A stretch of 64,000 bases of DNA from Flavobacteriales bacterium (lineage in GTDB: Bacteria > Bacteroidota > Bacteroidia > Flavobacteriales > Flavobacteriaceae): contig JAFLBS010000001.1 of NCBI GenBank assembly GCA_017303755.1, positions 310,001 through 374,000 of the forward strand, given 5' to 3'. Every line of letters starts with the position of its first letter. The first letter of the stretch is position 1. Positions 1 to 8,555 of this stretch are shown piece by piece. The notes under the pieces are model-generated. The model was not told the DNA's origin. It saw only the letters and a list, made by a program, of their open reading frames with translations, and ran no database searches. The translations under genes were made by a program, and so were the position numbers.

Positions 1-968
1 CAGCGTAAAATGGCTGTATTTCCATTTCCAACAGTGTAAATTCCGGTGAGTTGACCTTGTCTAACTAAAGCGCTTTCAGGAACCATAACTTTATCGGAAA
101 CAGTTGTTGTACTTTCTTTTTTATTTGCCACAGGAAACTGAACATTGACAAACATTCCAGATAAAATTGATTTGTCAGTTTGAGTGAGATTTACTTTTAC
201 CAAATATTGTCCACCTGTATTTTTGGCTGAACCACTCACTTCGGATACTTTTCCAGTTACTTCTTTATTCAATGATTTCACCATTATTTTTACCGCCATT
301 CCGTTGGTAATTGACGAAATATCACTTTCAGAAACCATCGCAGTAACTTGCATGCGGGATGCACCTTCGATACTTACTAAAGGCATTCCAGGATTGGCCA
401 TATCGCCTTCTTTCACAAAAGTGTTGGTGATTTCACCCGAAAATGGAGCTGTAATGTTTGAGTAACTAAATTGCGCCATGACTTCATTTCGCATTTGACG
501 CGCACCTTCTAAAGTCGCTTTGGCCATTTCATAACGCGCGGTCATATCGTCCAATTCTTTTTGAGATGCACTTTGTTGAGCGTATAAATTGACAAATCGA
601 TCGTAATCTTTTTTAGCATTGTTGTACGCTGCAGTCGCTTGCAAAATGGAAGCATCTACTTGAGCTTTTTTGGCGTGTAAATCGGTGTTGTTGATACTGA
701 CTAATAATTGTCCGGCTCCAACTTTTTGCCCGACTTTTACATGTACTTTTGTTACATACCCCATCATTCGAGTGCTTAAATTAGCACTGTTTTCAGCTTC
801 AATTTTTCCACTTGCTGTTACAAACGGACTGTTATTGTCGTTGTTGATTCCGCTTACTTGAACAGCAATTGCGGGTTCATTGTTGGCGGTTTCTTTTTTG
901 TCATTTCCACACGAGAAAAGAGTGAGAACTAATAAAAAGACAGTTAGTATTGAATATATTTTCTTCAT
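1..968 (-). CDS. RND efflux periplasmic adaptor (membrane fusion) lipoprotein, 3' part cut by window edge
   Basis: This is the periplasmic adaptor of a tripartite efflux pump, linking an inner-membrane RND transporter to TolC. The frame starts at 968 with a lysine/hydrophobic signal ending in the lipobox-like LFSCGN (Cys about residue 20), so it is probably a lipoprotein. A biotinyl-lipoyl-like stretch (YVTKVHVKVGQKVGAGQLL), a helical hairpin region and a second half-barrel (ITAPFSGEITNTFVKEGDMANPG) follow in the usual order. The C-terminus lies beyond base 1. It sits 48 bases downstream of the TolC gene on the same strand, so the two form one operon, and the RND pump gene is expected off the left edge. 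Family assignment is firm; the substrate is unknown. Confidence 0.88.
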   Translation of the reverse strand, partial: MKKIYSILTVFLLVLTLFSCGNDKKETANNEPAIAVQVSGINNDNNSPFVTASGKIEAENSANLSTRMMGYVTKVHVKVGQKVGAGQLLVSINNTDLHAKKAQVDASILQATAAYNNAKKDYDRFVNLYAQQSASQKELDDMTARYEMAKATLEGARQMRNEVMAQFSYSNITAPFSGEITNTFVKEGDMANPGMPLVSIEGASRMQVTAMVSESDISSITNGMAVKIMVKSLNKEVTGKVSEVSGSAKNTGGQYLVKVNLTQTDKSILSGMFVNVQFPVANKKESTTTVSDKVMVPESALVRQGQLTGIYTVGNGNTAILR

Positions 969-1016
969 CATTTTAAAATTTATATTGATTTTTGAAATTG
1001 ATATTGTAATTGATTT

Positions 1017-2330
1017 TTATTTAGTTAAAAACTGTAAATACTGTTTAGTGAAATTGTATTCGAAAATAGCTTGCAGATGTTCTAATTCTTTTTGAATCAT
1101 TTGTGTTTCTGACGTTAGTAAATCGGTGGTTTTTTCTAAACCTTGTGCGTAACGATTTTGGCGAATACGGAATGCTTCTTGCGACTGTTCAAAAGCCAAT
1201 TGCGAGAGATTTACTTTGTTTTCGGCATCTTTAAGCTGGCGACTTGTTTTATTTACTTCGAGTTGACTTTGTTTTTTGTATTGGTCCTTTTCAGTTTCAG
1301 ACTTTTGAAATTCGGCTTTGGCTTTATCGTATTTTCCGATGGATTTGTAACCATCAAAAACATTCCACGATAATTGAGCACCTACTAAATATCCTTTAGC
1401 AGAGGTTCCGAAAAGGTTTTTATCGTACAATTCATAACTACCAAAAGCATTCAATCTTGGTAAAAAAGTAGTTTTGGCTGATTGTAGCATTTTACCATAC
1501 GCTTCCGATGATTTACTCATGGCCTGAATGTCTTTTCTACTGTCGGAAAGAGTTGGATTAACCGTTTCAATTGTGATGGTGTTTTCAAGTTCTTCTGTTG
1601 GTTTGTACAACTTATCTTTAGCATCTTCATTCAACAAAAAAGCTAGATAATCCGAAGCATTTTGCACATTACTTTTGGCGTACTGCAATTGATTTTCGAT
1701 TTCATTCACACGCACTTGAACATTCAATACGTCTGTTTTTTGCAACATTCCATTTTTGAAATAATTCTGCACCAATTTCAAATTTTCCTTGGCTGTTGTG
1801 TTGGCTTTTTCTAAAACTTTTACCGCTCTGTAAGTCAGCTGTAATTGCATGTAAGCTTTGGAAACTTCCAATTCCAAATACTCTTTAGTGCGTTCGGTTT
1901 GCAATTGATAGGCTTCCATTTTGGCTTTTGCTGCTTTGCGTTCGAACCAACCATCTACATTAATTAATGGTTGTTGGATTTCAAATTTGGTGGCAAAATT
2001 TTGAGTCGTTTCTGGATTGTTCAACAAATCGGGATTGAAATCAGACTGAGTTAAAATCTCCTGATTCAATTTAGACCCGAAAGCCATCAATGGATTGGTA
2101 GTTGAGATTCCGGTGTGCGAAACATTCACATTAGGTAAAAACAAAGCTCTCGACTGACTGTAATCGGCTTTAGCAGAAGCATACGATTGTTCGGCGATTT
2201 TTATCTGTAGATTTTTATCGGAAATCTTTTGGAGCAAATCGTTTTTGGAAATAGCCAATGTATCTTGACTGAATCCAAAGAACGAACTCAAAAGTGTTCC
2301 TGAAAAAAGGATGTAACTGATTTTCTTCAT
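1017..2330 (-). CDS. TolC family outer membrane efflux protein
   Basis: This 437-residue protein forms the outer-membrane exit duct of the efflux pump whose adaptor follows. The N-terminus is a signal peptide (MKKISYILFSGTLLSSFFGFSQ). The rest has the TolC pattern: long amphipathic Gln/Lys-rich helices in two internal repeats, with short beta segments such as LVGAQLSWNVFDGYKS. Length is normal for the family. It is the first gene of the operon. Upstream lie a TAnnTTTG -7 box on the minus strand (2354-2361) and two GTAAC-N4-GTTAC palindromes (2384-2397, 2401-2414), which suggest regulation by a dimeric DNA-binding protein. No regulator gene is next to it. Confidence 0.9.
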   Translation of the reverse strand: MKKISYILFSGTLLSSFFGFSQDTLAISKNDLLQKISDKNLQIKIAEQSYASAKADYSQSRALFLPNVNVSHTGISTTNPLMAFGSKLNQEILTQSDFNPDLLNNPETTQNFATKFEIQQPLINVDGWFERKAAKAKMEAYQLQTERTKEYLELEVSKAYMQLQLTYRAVKVLEKANTTAKENLKLVQNYFKNGMLQKTDVLNVQVRVNEIENQLQYAKSNVQNASDYLAFLLNEDAKDKLYKPTEELENTITIETVNPTLSDSRKDIQAMSKSSEAYGKMLQSAKTTFLPRLNAFGSYELYDKNLFGTSAKGYLVGAQLSWNVFDGYKSIGKYDKAKAEFQKSETEKDQYKKQSQLEVNKTSRQLKDAENKVNLSQLAFEQSQEAFRIRQNRYAQGLEKTTDLLTSETQMIQKELEHLQAIFEYNFTKQYLQFLTK

Positions 2331-2353
2331 ACTATTTTATCTGAATTATGAAG

Positions 2354-2361
2354 CAAAAATA
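2354..2361 (-). promoter_or_regulatory. Predicted -7 promoter box of the TolC/RND efflux operon
   Basis: On the minus strand this reads TATTTTTG, a match to the Bacteroidota -7 consensus TAnnTTTG, 23 bases upstream of the TolC start. The -33 region would fall at about 2381-2384, touching the first GTAAC palindrome. Assigned by consensus only. Confidence 0.5.
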
Positions 2362-2383
2362 GAACGGTAAAAACGCGCTGACA

Positions 2384-2397
2384 GTAACAAGTGTTAC
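2384..2397. promoter_or_regulatory. Palindromic operator candidate, copy 1 (GTAAC-N4-GTTAC)
   Basis: The two arms are perfect complements around a 4-base spacer (AAGT). It overlaps or abuts the -33 region of the efflux operon. The same pattern recurs at 2401-2414 and 4740-4753, which supports a real binding site. The protein that binds is not known. Confidence 0.55.
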
Positions 2398-2400
2398 TGT

Positions 2401-2414
2401 GTAACTTAGGTTAC
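2401..2414. promoter_or_regulatory. Palindromic operator candidate, copy 2 (GTAAC-N4-GTTAC)
   Basis: Second copy, spacer TTAG, beginning 17 bases after copy 1 begins. The tandem arrangement upstream of the efflux promoter suggests cooperative binding by a dimeric regulator, as is common for TetR- or MarR-type proteins. That class is inference. Confidence 0.55.
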
Positions 2415-2447
2415 AAAAAAAAGTGCCCAATTGCTTGAACACTTTTT
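2415..2447 (-). terminator. Intrinsic terminator after the kelch/T9SS gene
   Basis: Read on the minus strand, a GTGTTC/GGGCAC stem (with G-T pairs) is flanked by A-runs and T-runs. It lies just past the stop of the kelch gene and separates that gene from the efflux operon. Confidence 0.55.
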
Positions 2448-2466
2448 AAATTATTGAAGTTTAGAT

Positions 2467-4065
2467 TTATTGAATTACTACTTTTTGAGAAACATAAAAT
2501 TTATTATCAAAAACAAACGTAATGATAACCGTTTGATTGGAAGCATTTTCCAAATCGAAATCCATAGTGTTTTCGCCTTGTGCTGTATCTTCGATTTCAC
2601 CATCAGCAATAATTTTTCCATCGATAGTAGAAACAAAATAATCAATAGTCGTTGCGTAAGGCATCGTAAAATTGATTTTCACAATGTTGTTTGACGTTGG
2701 ATTCGGTGAAATTGTCATTGAAAATGGATTTTTCCCGTCAATTTCATGAACATCCAAAGGTTCATTACGAATGAGTTTTACTTCATAAATGGTTGGACTT
2801 GCACTGGTTGTATTGGTTTGATTCACGCTAAACGGATTTTGCGTCGGACTACTCAAACCGCCAACAATATGACCAATTACAAATTCGTCGGCTGTGATTT
2901 GATCTAATTGAATCACGTCGTTATCATAATGTGGAAGCGATTCATTTGGAATGAATTCGGCACTTGCACCTTTCAAACTCGGCATGGTTTCGGGCATTTG
3001 GTATTCTTGTAACGAGCCATCAGCAAAACGAGTAGTTCTACTAATAGTGTTTACAAAAGGCACATTATTGTCTTGTACTAATGTCGTTCCGTTGTAATAA
3101 TACTGACTCATTCCGCCAAAAAACAAATTGTGCATTCTATTTTCAGTCGCATCATACAACGCAGAAACAGCGCTGTGGTAATTACTCAAATACTGATTGA
3201 ATGTCGTTTGTGGAACATAACCCGATTCTTTGATGTCAACAGGATAGAGAAAAGGCAAATCGACATTAATTTGGAAAACACCTGATGAAATCGTGTAACC
3301 TTGCGAACCATCGGGAAATATTTGCGGTAACAAATTATAATCACGTCGGTGCAAATGAACCGCATCGGTAATGACTTGGTAATTGGAAATACTCAATTGC
3401 GAACCTGAATTATCAATTTGAAATTTCTTAATACTGTTGGTGTACGTTTGCGTAAAAGTCGGATTGTTCATCGGATTGTATCGTCCATCAAAACGATGAC
3501 CGCCAATTAAATAGAAAGTGGTATTTATTTTGGCTAAATGTCCGCCATTAACAGCAAGATTTTCATCGGTCATTTGTTTAAAATAACTTGAAATGGACGA
3601 ACCGTTGACAATTGCATTAATCAAATTCGGAACATCAACCGAAGTTAATTTGTTGAACGTAATATGATCATTGGCTGTGGCAGAAAAAGCGTAACCACCA
3701 ATAATATAAAGCGTTTCTCCGTCTTGATAGAAATTGAAATTGGTTGCTTGCAATTGCTCTTTTAATGGCGTAGACAACGTATTGACTGAAGCCGACCAAA
3801 ACTGATTCGTTGCAACATCTACCACAAAAATAGAAGTGTTGTTGCTAGAAGCTGGAAATGCGTTAAAAGGTTGACGCGCGTGAATTCCGTCTACTCTACC
3901 ACCAATAATAAGCCATTTGCCATTGTGTTGAGCAAAAGCGTACGAGTGAATTCCGGGGAAATTCGGAATTGTTATCGGATTTAATTGTATTTGATAATCG
4001 AAAGTAGTTTGCGAAAATAAAGTACTTGCGATTAGAAAAAATACAATACTGTATAATGTTTTCAT
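2467..4065 (-). CDS. Secreted kelch-like protein with T9SS C-terminal sorting domain
   Basis: This 532-residue protein is predicted to be exported by Sec and then carried across the outer membrane by the type IX system. The start at 4065 is chosen because it gives a proper signal peptide (MKTLYSIVFFLIASTLFSQ); a start 48 bases upstream would put a polar extension before it. Kelch-type blades are visible (WLIIGGRVDGIHARQ, LYIIGGYAFSA, FYLIGGHRFDGRY), predicting a beta-propeller. The last 85 or so residues fit a type A T9SS sorting domain (begins ISPNPTSNN, ends QKVVIQ). There is no visible catalytic motif, so the role is unknown; binding of surface or extracellular ligands is one possibility. 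Confidence 0.8.
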   Translation of the reverse strand: MKTLYSIVFFLIASTLFSQTTFDYQIQLNPITIPNFPGIHSYAFAQHNGKWLIIGGRVDGIHARQPFNAFPASSNNTSIFVVDVATNQFWSASVNTLSTPLKEQLQATNFNFYQDGETLYIIGGYAFSATANDHITFNKLTSVDVPNLINAIVNGSSISSYFKQMTDENLAVNGGHLAKINTTFYLIGGHRFDGRYNPMNNPTFTQTYTNSIKKFQIDNSGSQLSISNYQVITDAVHLHRRDYNLLPQIFPDGSQGYTISSGVFQINVDLPFLYPVDIKESGYVPQTTFNQYLSNYHSAVSALYDATENRMHNLFFGGMSQYYYNGTTLVQDNNVPFVNTISRTTRFADGSLQEYQMPETMPSLKGASAEFIPNESLPHYDNDVIQLDQITADEFVIGHIVGGLSSPTQNPFSVNQTNTTSASPTIYEVKLIRNEPLDVHEIDGKNPFSMTISPNPTSNNIVKINFTMPYATTIDYFVSTIDGKIIADGEIEDTAQGENTMDFDLENASNQTVIITFVFDNKFYVSQKVVIQ

Positions 4066-4136
4066 CTTTTTAGATTTAGGCAATAGTGGTACAGTGCCTA
4101 TGAAAATAGACACTATACAATACTATTACATTACAA

Positions 4137-4334
4137 TTATGATTTTTTCTCTTCTGCTTTTTTAGAAGAACAACATCCACTTTTTTTATCTGTTCCGCAC
4201 GATTTTTTCTCTTCAGCAGAGCATGATTTTTCGGTTTTTGCTTTTTGTTTTTTCTGTTTCGGACCTTGTTGCGCGTTGGCGTTTATAGAGAAGAACAAGG
4301 CGATAATTGCGAATATTGAAACTATTTTTTTCAT
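4137..4334 (-). CDS. Small secreted Lys/Cys-rich protein
   Basis: A 65-residue protein with a clear signal peptide (MKKIVSIFAIIALFFSINANAQ) and a mature part of about 43 residues made almost entirely of Lys, Glu, Ser and Cys, including KSCSAEEKKSC and SGCCSSKK. I do not recognise a named family. The five cysteines could bind metal or form disulfides. It follows the 110-residue Cys-containing gene by 38 bases on the same strand and is probably co-transcribed with it, so it may be under the same GTAAC palindrome at 4740. Confidence 0.6.
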   Translation of the reverse strand: MKKIVSIFAIIALFFSINANAQQGPKQKKQKAKTEKSCSAEEKKSCGTDKKSGCCSSKKAEEKKS

Positions 4335-4372
4335 GATTATATTTTTAAATTTTATTTATTATTTGAAATTAT

Positions 4373-4705
4373 TTAAGAAATATAAAATGACTCTGGCGGT
4401 TGCCAAATAGTTACGTTGTAGTGAGAAATGAAATTTTTGTGGTATTCGATATTGGCTTTTTGAGGAACAAAAACGATGTTGTTTTTCAACTCAAAATGGT
4501 TGGTAAACAAAACATAAGTATAGTTGTTAAAACTAAAGTTAAGCAGGCATTTTTCTTTAGGACAAGGTCCTGTTTCGTCTGATGTAGTGTTTTTATGACA
4601 CGAAGATTCACAATTTTCTGCAAAATGCATCTTAATTACTTTCACTGCTGGCAACACAGTCAAAGCACTAAAATAGAAAAATACGAAAAGTGCAAAGTAT
4701 TTCAT
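4373..4705 (-). CDS. Small exported Cys/His-containing hypothetical protein
   Basis: A 110-residue protein with an N-terminal hydrophobic segment (MKYFALFVFFYFSALTVLPAV), then a Cys/His cluster (HFAENCESSCHKN, CPKEKC) and a Tyr/Phe-rich C-terminus. I do not recognise a family. Its promoter region carries the same GTAAC-N4-GTTAC palindrome as the efflux operon, 35 bases before the start. The cysteine cluster plus this shared site makes a link to metal or envelope stress plausible; that is inference. Confidence 0.6.
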   Translation of the reverse strand: MKYFALFVFFYFSALTVLPAVKVIKMHFAENCESSCHKNTTSDETGPCPKEKCLLNFSFNNYTYVLFTNHFELKNNIVFVPQKANIEYHKNFISHYNVTIWQPPESFYIS

Positions 4706-4739
4706 ATTGTAAAATTACACTCAAATTTTAAGCTTTTTT

Positions 4740-4753
4740 GTAACTAATGTTAC
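4740..4753. promoter_or_regulatory. Palindromic operator candidate, copy 3 (GTAAC-N4-GTTAC)
   Basis: Same 5-base arms as at 2384 and 2401, with spacer TAAT, located 35 bases upstream of the 110-residue Cys/His gene and close to a TAAAATTTG-like -7 region at 4722-4730 (minus strand). It connects this small operon with the efflux operon as a possible shared regulon. Confidence 0.5.
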
Positions 4754-4758
4754 TTAAT

Positions 4759-5319
4759 TCAAAATCCTCTCTTGTGAAGGTACTTTTGGTATAATTTGAA
4801 GAAAATAAAACCTAACATTCCACCAAAAGTATAACCCGTTAAAATATCGGTTGGGAAGTGAACACCAAGATAAATTCGGCTGTAAGCAAAAATTAATGGA
4901 TAGAGAAAAATGAGGAAAGTGTATTTATAATATCTTTTTAATATCAAGTAAATAAAAGTCATTGTTGCCATAGAATTAGCGGCGTGACCTGAAAAGAAGC
5001 TGAACGTATCCGATTGGTGAACAATGCGAATGATGTCTTTAATTTCGGGATCATTGCAAGGTCGAAGTCGTTCGAAAGTAACTTTACACAACTCGACGGT
5101 TTCATTACCCACTAAGAGAAGAACAGCAATAAACAAAATGGCTATACCTAAATTTTTCCAACCAATTTTTCTTTGTAAAAGATAGGCTAAAAGTAAAAAA
5201 AAAGGTGTCCAATGAAACTGTTTCGTAATGAACAACCACAGTGAATCAAAAGTAGGCGAACCTAATCCGTTAAGGAAAACAAAGACTTCTTTATCGAGAT
5301 CGACTAGCTTTTCCAACAT
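4759..5319 (-). CDS. PAP2 family membrane phosphatase
   Basis: This 186-residue integral membrane protein has about five or six hydrophobic helices and the three phosphatase motifs of the PAP2 family: KVTFERLRP (KX6RP), FFSGHAAN (PSGH variant) and SRIYLGVHFPTD (SRX5HX3D). Members dephosphorylate lipid phosphates such as undecaprenyl pyrophosphate or phosphatidylglycerol phosphate at the periplasmic face. The usual Pro of the second motif is Phe here, which is tolerated in many homologues. Its start overlaps the stop of tatA by one base, so the two are translationally coupled. The exact lipid substrate cannot be told. Confidence 0.88.
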   Translation of the reverse strand: MLEKLVDLDKEVFVFLNGLGSPTFDSLWLFITKQFHWTPFFLLLAYLLQRKIGWKNLGIAILFIAVLLLVGNETVELCKVTFERLRPCNDPEIKDIIRIVHQSDTFSFFSGHAANSMATMTFIYLILKRYYKYTFLIFLYPLIFAYSRIYLGVHFPTDILTGYTFGGMLGFIFFKLYQKYLHKRGF

Positions 5320-5642
5320 TACATTTGGCGTTTGATTGGACCTGTCGCTTCTTCAATATCGTGCTTCATGGTATCAATTGGATTCGATAAGTTGGTATCC
5401 AAACTGTCTTTTACGCTTTCTACTTCTTTGGTAAAAGTTGATGTTAAGTCGTTTATGGAAGTATCCAAACCATTGGCTTCGGCGCTTTTTTTGATTTCCG
5501 ATTTGATTTCGTTGGTAGCGTTTTTGAGTTGCGCCATACCTTTACCGAGATTGCGGGCAATCACCGGAATTTTATCTGTACCGAAAAGCATCAAGGCAAT
5601 AAAAATGATGAATATTAATTCGCCTCCACCGATTCCAAACAT
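5319..5642 (-). CDS. tatA: Sec-independent translocase TatA/E-type subunit
   Basis: This 107-residue protein is a TatA/E-type component of the twin-arginine translocase, which exports folded proteins across the inner membrane. It has a short periplasmic N-terminus, one transmembrane helix (GELIFIIFIALMLFG), the conserved hinge (TDKIPVIARNLGKG) and an amphipathic helix, followed by a charged tail with helical heptads. TatC is not next to it. The stop overlaps the start of the PAP2 gene by one base. A -7 box lies 20 bases upstream (5662-5669 on the minus strand). Confidence 0.9.
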   Translation of the reverse strand: MFGIGGGELIFIIFIALMLFGTDKIPVIARNLGKGMAQLKNATNEIKSEIKKSAEANGLDTSINDLTSTFTKEVESVKDSLDTNLSNPIDTMKHDIEEATGPIKRQM

Positions 5643-5661
5643 AGTTTTACAATTTATTGAG

Positions 5662-5669
5662 CAAAGTTA
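5662..5669 (-). promoter_or_regulatory. Predicted -7 box of the tatA-PAP2 operon
   Basis: Minus strand reads TAACTTTG, an exact TAnnTTTG match ending 20 bases before the tatA start codon. A TTTG that could serve as -33 lies at 5686-5689, at slightly short spacing. Confidence 0.5.
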
Positions 5670-5763
5670 CAAAGATTATCAGACACAAATTACACAAATT
5701 AACACGAAAACCAAAATCCCTAATTTCACAAAATCAATTTAGGTTTATTATTCAGTTAAGTTG

Positions 5764-7983
5764 TTAGTCAAATTTAGATTTTACTTCTTCTTTTGGCCAA
5801 GAATTATTGGTTGTGTTGATATCTGCAGTTTCTTCTTTTGGATCGATTTTAATTTTTACTATCGCTTTATCGGTTGCAAAAGTACGATTGGCTTCTTTAT
5901 CATTCATTCTCCAGATTTGTGCCGGAAAATGATGCATTTCTGTCGTACCATCTTCAAAAGTCAACTCTACAATAATTGGCATTACTAATTCACCTGGTTT
6001 ATCAAAAGTAACTTGATAGAAGTACTTAGGCGCTTTTAATTTGGCTTGCTCTTCTTTAGTGAATGTTTTTTCAACATACTCTTGCAACGTTTTACAATCT
6101 TTAATTTCAAACGGTTTGTTCATTTCAGATTTGTAACTTTCGCTTCCATCAGCAATCATGTAGACCATCGGACCTTCAATTCGATTTCTTCTTCGTCGTG
6201 TTTTCAAAAAGTCTTTTACTTCTTTAGAAGGTTCGTTGCTTACAAAATATTTTTTTACCTCTTTTACACCAATATCATTATAATCAGTAGTATAAAACCA
6301 ACCTCTCCAATACCAATCCAAATCAAATGCTGAAGCATCTTCCATAGTTCTAAAAAAATCTTCTGGAGTTGGATGTTTGAATTTCCAACGATTAGCATAC
6401 GTTTTGAATGCATAATCAAACAATTCTCTACCCATAACCGTTTCACGAAGAATATTCAATGCAGCAGCTGGTTTTCCGTAGGCGTTATTACCAAATTGGC
6501 GGATACTTTCTGAGTTGGACATGATCGGTTCTAAACCTCTTTCATCTCCGCTCATGTAAGGTACAATATTTTTAGCTGGACCGCGATCAGCTGGAAAATT
6601 CGGATCCCATTCCATCAAGGCTACGTATTCTAAAAAGGAGTTCAACCCTTCATCCATCCATGTCCACTGACGTTCATCAGAATTGACAATCATCGGAAAG
6701 AAATTATGACCTACTTCGTGAACAATTACGCTCATCATTCCGTGTTTTACTCGATCCGAATATTTTCCATCAGCATCAGGTCGACCCCAATTCCAACAAA
6801 TCATCGGATATTCCATTCCTTGATCTTCAGCATTAATCGAAATCGCTTTTGGATACGGATAATCAAATGTATGACTTGAATAACTTTTTAGAGTATGTGC
6901 TACTATTCGGGTGGAATATTCTTCCCAAAGTGGGTTTCCTTCTTTAGGATAAAGCGAAATTGCCATTGTATTTCTAGTTGCTAATTTCACTGCCATAGCA
7001 TCGTAGATGAACTTTCTTGAAGTTGAAATTCCGAAATCACGCACATTAGTTGCTTTGAATTTCCATGTTTTTTTCTGAGTTGAAAATCCTTTTTCAGCGG
7101 CTTCGGCTTCGGCTTGAGTTACCACAATTACGGGTTTGTCAAACGATTTTTCCGCTTGAGCATAACGTGCTAATTGAGCAGGTGTAAACACTTCACTTCG
7201 GTTCAATAAATCTCCTGTAGCTTCCAAAACATGATCGGCTGGAACGGTAATGTTTACATCAAAATTTCCGAAAGGCAAGGCAAATTCTCCCGCACCCCAA
7301 AATTGTTGATTTTGCCAACCTTCTACATCATTATACACAGCCATTCTTGGGTAAAATTGAGCTAAAATATAGAGACGATTTCCGTCTTCAAATTGCTCAT
7401 AACCCGAACGTCCGCCATCTAAACGATAATTATTGATGTTGTACCACCATTTAATGGAAAAAGAAATTTTTTCACCGTGTTTCAATGGAGTTGCCAATTC
7501 AATTCGCATCATCGTCTGATTGATGGTGTAATTCATTGGTTTTCCGGTAGCATCTTTTACGTATTCGATGTTGAAACCGCCGTCAAAATCTTCTTCTAGA
7601 TATTTACGAGAAAAACCTTTCGGACTCATCACTGGATCGGTCACATTGTTTTCTACCATTGGCGAAAGCGACTTTCTAGATTGCTGATTTTGATCCAATT
7701 GCATCCACAAATAATCCAAACCTTCTTTAGCGTTATTAGTATAAGTTACGGTTTCTTGACCGTATAATTTGGTGTTTTTATCGTCGAGTTCAATATCGAT
7801 TTTATAATCGGCTTGTTGTTGATAATATTCAGGTCCAGGCGCACCCGATGCAGTACGATACATATTTGGAGTGGCCAACAAATCGTACATTTGTTTGAAC
7901 TTATCTGGATTTTTTTCGGCTTTCTTTTCCTGAGCGATGGATAGCAATGGAAAAACGACTAAACCTAAAAGAAATTTTCTCAT
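5764..7983 (-). CDS. Secreted M1 family (gluzincin) metallopeptidase
   Basis: This 739-residue zinc aminopeptidase-like enzyme has a signal peptide (MRKFLLGLVVFPLLSIAQ). An N-terminal beta domain is followed by the thermolysin-like catalytic domain. The zinc motif is complete: H422-E423-VG-H426 followed 18 residues later by E445 in WTWMDEGLNSF. A GAMEN-type substrate motif is replaced by NAEDQGMEYP, the form seen in flavobacterial M1 homologues. It is expected to trim peptides in the periplasm or at the cell surface. It follows the DUF6702 gene by 59 bases on the same strand and may belong to that operon. The specific substrate is unknown. Confidence 0.88.
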   Translation of the reverse strand: MRKFLLGLVVFPLLSIAQEKKAEKNPDKFKQMYDLLATPNMYRTASGAPGPEYYQQQADYKIDIELDDKNTKLYGQETVTYTNNAKEGLDYLWMQLDQNQQSRKSLSPMVENNVTDPVMSPKGFSRKYLEEDFDGGFNIEYVKDATGKPMNYTINQTMMRIELATPLKHGEKISFSIKWWYNINNYRLDGGRSGYEQFEDGNRLYILAQFYPRMAVYNDVEGWQNQQFWGAGEFALPFGNFDVNITVPADHVLEATGDLLNRSEVFTPAQLARYAQAEKSFDKPVIVVTQAEAEAAEKGFSTQKKTWKFKATNVRDFGISTSRKFIYDAMAVKLATRNTMAISLYPKEGNPLWEEYSTRIVAHTLKSYSSHTFDYPYPKAISINAEDQGMEYPMICWNWGRPDADGKYSDRVKHGMMSVIVHEVGHNFFPMIVNSDERQWTWMDEGLNSFLEYVALMEWDPNFPADRGPAKNIVPYMSGDERGLEPIMSNSESIRQFGNNAYGKPAAALNILRETVMGRELFDYAFKTYANRWKFKHPTPEDFFRTMEDASAFDLDWYWRGWFYTTDYNDIGVKEVKKYFVSNEPSKEVKDFLKTRRRRNRIEGPMVYMIADGSESYKSEMNKPFEIKDCKTLQEYVEKTFTKEEQAKLKAPKYFYQVTFDKPGELVMPIIVELTFEDGTTEMHHFPAQIWRMNDKEANRTFATDKAIVKIKIDPKEETADINTTNNSWPKEEVKSKFD

Positions 7984-8042
7984 AATTAGTGAAATAAGGC
8001 AATAAAAATAAGTATTTTAAAGTGAGTTTCAGGAATAGCGAT

Positions 8043-8543
8043 TTATTTTAACATTCCTTTAAAACTTTCTGAAGTCAAAAGTAAACTGTGCTTGCTTCCG
8101 TTAAAATTGGCTTGAATGATGTTTTGTTGATCGAAATGATTTTCCATTATGATGGAATTTTCAACCTCAAGCGAAGTTATTTTGGGTACATCAACAATTT
8201 TCAAATAACAAATCAGCACGTTGTCTTCGGTTTCTTTGCTAACGAAAATTATGCTTTTTGGTTGATTATTAACTTTGATGATGAATTTTTCTGCGAGGTA
8301 TTTTTTGAGTAATTCGACTTGCTCTGGAGTTTCCTTATCGGAAGCTAAAAACGATTTTTTGTTGTATTTTTTTTCGATGGCTTCGTTGATGTCATCGATG
8401 AAAAGTCGGGCTGTGATTTGCAGCATTTTTTTCTCTTTAGCATGATTGATCTGGTAAATGGCTACATAGAATTTGTGCGCCGATAGAGACGTCAGCATAA
8501 AAAACAGAACAACAAAAACACTATTTTGAATTATTTTTTTCAT
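8043..8543 (-). CDS. DUF6702 family exported protein
   Basis: This 166-residue protein has an N-terminal hydrophobic export signal (NSVFVVLFFMLTSLSA) and the DUF6702 pattern (HKFYVAIYQINHAKEKKMLQ then TARLFIDDINEAI). Proteins of this type occur in Bacteroidota, often beside M1 peptidases, and have no known biochemical role. It lies 12 bases downstream of a carboxypeptidase-regulatory-like gene and 59 bases upstream of the M1 gene, an arrangement that suggests a shared envelope function. Confidence 0.75.
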   Translation of the reverse strand: MKKIIQNSVFVVLFFMLTSLSAHKFYVAIYQINHAKEKKMLQITARLFIDDINEAIEKKYNKKSFLASDKETPEQVELLKKYLAEKFIIKVNNQPKSIIFVSKETEDNVLICYLKIVDVPKITSLEVENSIIMENHFDQQNIIQANFNGSKHSLLLTSESFKGMLK

Positions 8544-8555
8544 CCTACAAATGTA

